In this document: in pieces, positions 59,251 to 64,000 of the stretch
Layout: the number at the start of each line of letters is the position of its first letter
How positions within the stretch are numbered: the first letter of the stretch is position 1
Assembly: GCF_014647055.1 (NCBI RefSeq)
Contig: NZ_BMOL01000015.1
Span: forward strand, 6,348-70,347
Length of the DNA: 64,000 bases
DNA from: Deinococcus aerolatus
GTDB taxonomy: Bacteria; Deinococcota; Deinococci; Deinococcales; Deinococcaceae
Direction of reading: 5' to 3'
The notes under the pieces: generated by a model
The model's input: the letters and a program-made list of their open reading frames with translations, nothing else
Told to the model about the DNA's origin: nothing
The model's database searches: none
Made by a program: the position numbers and the translations under genes

Positions 59251-59264
<14 letters not shown>
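59058..59264 (-). CDS. rpmC: 50S ribosomal protein L29
   Basis: 68 aa, two-helix protein beside the tunnel exit: [19 protein letters not shown] and [19 protein letters not shown]. It overlaps the end of rplP by 14 bp. Confidence 0.96.
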
Positions 59265-59675
<411 letters not shown>

Positions 59676-59676
<1 letters not shown>

Positions 59677-60424
59677 CATTCACCTCCGGGGCGACGGCGG
59701 CCAGCGGCCGGACGGCGGCGGTTGGGACGGTCACCGTCTTCGCGGCGGGGCCGGTCATCGCGGCGGGTGGGACGGGCCAGGGTCTCGGTTCTGCCACCGA
59801 TCACCTCACCGTTGAACACCAGCACCTTGATGCCCAGAATGCCGTAGCTGGTGCGGGCCAGCGCGGTGCCGTAGTCGATGTCGGCGCGCAGGGTGTGCAG
59901 CGGCACGCGGCCTTCCAGCACCTTCTCGGTACGGGCCTGCTCGGCCCCGCCCAGACGGCCCGAGAGGACAATCTTGACGCCGCGGGCGCCGGACTCCATC
60001 ACACGCTGCGCGGCCTGCTTCATGGCGCGGCGGAACGCAAAGCGGCGCTCAATCTGCTCGGCGATACGCAGGGCCACCAGGGGCGCGCTGATGTTAGGGT
60101 TGGGAATCTCGGCGACGTTCACGGCCACGGTACCCGCAGACACCAGACGCTCGATGTCGCCACGCAGGCCTTTGATGCTGTCCCCGCCCTTGCCGATCAC
60201 GATGCCGGGTTTGGCGGCGGAGATGATCACGTTGACCTGCTGACCGGCACGCTCGATCTCGACGCGGGCAATGCCAGCGGCAGACAGCTTCTTGTCAATC
60301 AGGTTGCGGATCTTCTCGTCTTCCCGGAGAAGCCCCGCGTACTGCTTCTTGCCGGCGTACCAGCGGCTGTTCCAGCCACGGGTGATGCCCAGGCGGAAGC
60401 CGTTCGGGTTGATTTTATTGCCCA

Positions 60425-60425
<1 letters not shown>
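59676..60425 (-). CDS. rpsC: 30S ribosomal protein S3
   Basis: 249 aa, mRNA-entry helicase component. [22 protein letters not shown] at the start; a KH domain with [42 protein letters not shown] and [16 protein letters not shown]. The tail is Arg-rich ([15 protein letters not shown]). Overlaps rplV by TAATG. Confidence 0.97.
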
Positions 60426-60876
<451 letters not shown>

Positions 60877-60880
<4 letters not shown>

Positions 60881-61164
60881 TTCTTCTTGCTCCCCTTGCT
60901 GCTCTTCTCGGAGCCGTGGCCCCGGTAGCTGCGGGTGGGCGAGAACTCGCCGAGCTTGTGGCCGATCATCTGCTCGTTCACGAACACGGGGATGTGCTGC
61001 TTGCCGTTGTGAACAGCGATGGTGTGGCCGATCATCTCGGGAACCACGGTGGAGCGGCGCGACCAGGTCTTGATCACTCGCTTGTCTTTCTTCTCGTTCT
61101 GGACGTCCACCTTTTTCAGCAGGTGGTCATCGACGAACGGGCCTTTCTTGAGGCTACGGGGCAT
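60877..61164 (-). CDS. rpsS: 30S ribosomal protein S19
   Basis: 95 aa: [40 protein letters not shown] and [18 protein letters not shown]. It forms the head with S13. 14 bp after rplB. Confidence 0.97.
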
Positions 61165-61178
61165 AGGGTTCGCCCTCC

Positions 61179-62012
<834 letters not shown>

Positions 62013-62025
62013 ATTCAATCTCTCC

Positions 62026-62309
62026 TTAGGCCTGGCCTTCGAGTTGCTCGATGCGCTGACCCTCGGCGAGACGGACAACCGCCTTCTTGCGGTCGTTGCG
62101 GGTTCCGGTAAACCGGCCCACACGCTTCTGCTTGCCGCGCACGTTCATGGTGCTGATGCCCACCACGGACACGTCGAAGGCGCGCTGGATGGCGCTCTTG
62201 ATCTCGGTCTTGGTGGCCTTGGGGCTCACCCAGAACGAGTACACGCCGCGCTCCATGCCCGCGTAGGCCTTCTCGCTGATCACCGGCTGGTGGATGATGT
62301 CGTAGTAGC

Positions 62310-62313
<4 letters not shown>
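62026..62313 (-). CDS. rplW: 50S ribosomal protein L23
   Basis: 95 aa, docking site for trigger factor and SRP at the tunnel exit. [46 protein letters not shown] and [19 protein letters not shown] match. Its start overlaps the rplD stop (ATGA). Confidence 0.97.
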
Positions 62314-62930
<617 letters not shown>

Positions 62931-62932
62931 GT

Positions 62933-63888
<956 letters not shown>

Positions 63889-63893
63889 TGCTA

Positions 63894-64000
<107 letters not shown>

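Overview
The window is GC-rich, gene-dense bacterial DNA and the gene set points to a Deinococcus chromosome. Indicators are an archaeal-type aspartyl-tRNA synthetase (the kind used for tRNA-dependent Asn synthesis), a zinc-type S14, SlyD, a RlhA-like rRNA hydroxylase, many transcripts that look leaderless (a -10 box TANNNT 5-9 nt before the start codon), and lineage-style hypothetical proteins. I place it in Deinococcus with high confidence and do not assign a species.

Layout. 1-10 kb: the 5' end of ligA (cut by the window edge), a BMP-type solute-binding protein, an N-formylglutamate amidohydrolase-like protein, an aldo/keto reductase, a single-chain MNT-HEPN (MntA-HepT) fusion divergent from acpS, a HAD phosphatase, small secreted proteins, a TrmA/RumA-type RNA methyltransferase, and a MocA-like nucleotidyltransferase divergent from coxG. 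10-20 kb: hypothetical proteins, an ABC exporter (ATPase plus a large permease), a stand-alone nucleotidyltransferase, a DUF402 protein, the rlhA-like U32 protein, a GGDEF protein and an ankyrin-repeat protein. 20-28 kb: an apparently complete transcription attenuator (leaderless Asn/Asp-rich leader peptide, antiterminator, terminator) in front of the archaeal-type aspS, then slyD, malQ, a 5'-nucleotidase, a TetR regulator and a poorly coding stretch. 28-47 kb: a beta-oxidation operon (FadN-like fusion, alpha/beta hydrolase, thiolase), nitroreductase, TagO/WecA-type transferase, upp, leuD-leuB, an SLC13 transporter, an MFS transporter, a LysM-NlpC/P60 cell-wall hydrolase, an AguB-like amidase, a DUF4388 protein, tsaC-scpB and pilC.

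47.6-64 kb is the minus-strand S10-spc-alpha superoperon: (tuf)-rpsJ-rplC-rplD-rplW-rplB-rpsS-rplV-rpsC-rplP-rpmC-rpsQ-rplN-rplX-rplE-rpsN | rpsH-rplF-rplR-rpsE-rpmD-rplO-secY | adk | infA-rpmJ-rpsM-rpsK-rpsD-rpoA-rplQ. Bars mark breaks where I see an intrinsic terminator and a new promoter, so the cluster appears to be several transcription units. Most genes within a unit are joined by stop/start overlaps (ATGA, TAATG, TGATG).

The strongest candidates for something not previously described are the aspS attenuator (20.2-20.35 kb), which would couple transcription of the enzyme making Asp-tRNA(Asp/Asn) to the charging of those tRNAs, and the one-polypeptide toxin/antitoxin-like MNT-HEPN protein. 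All calls come from reading the sequence; no database search was run.
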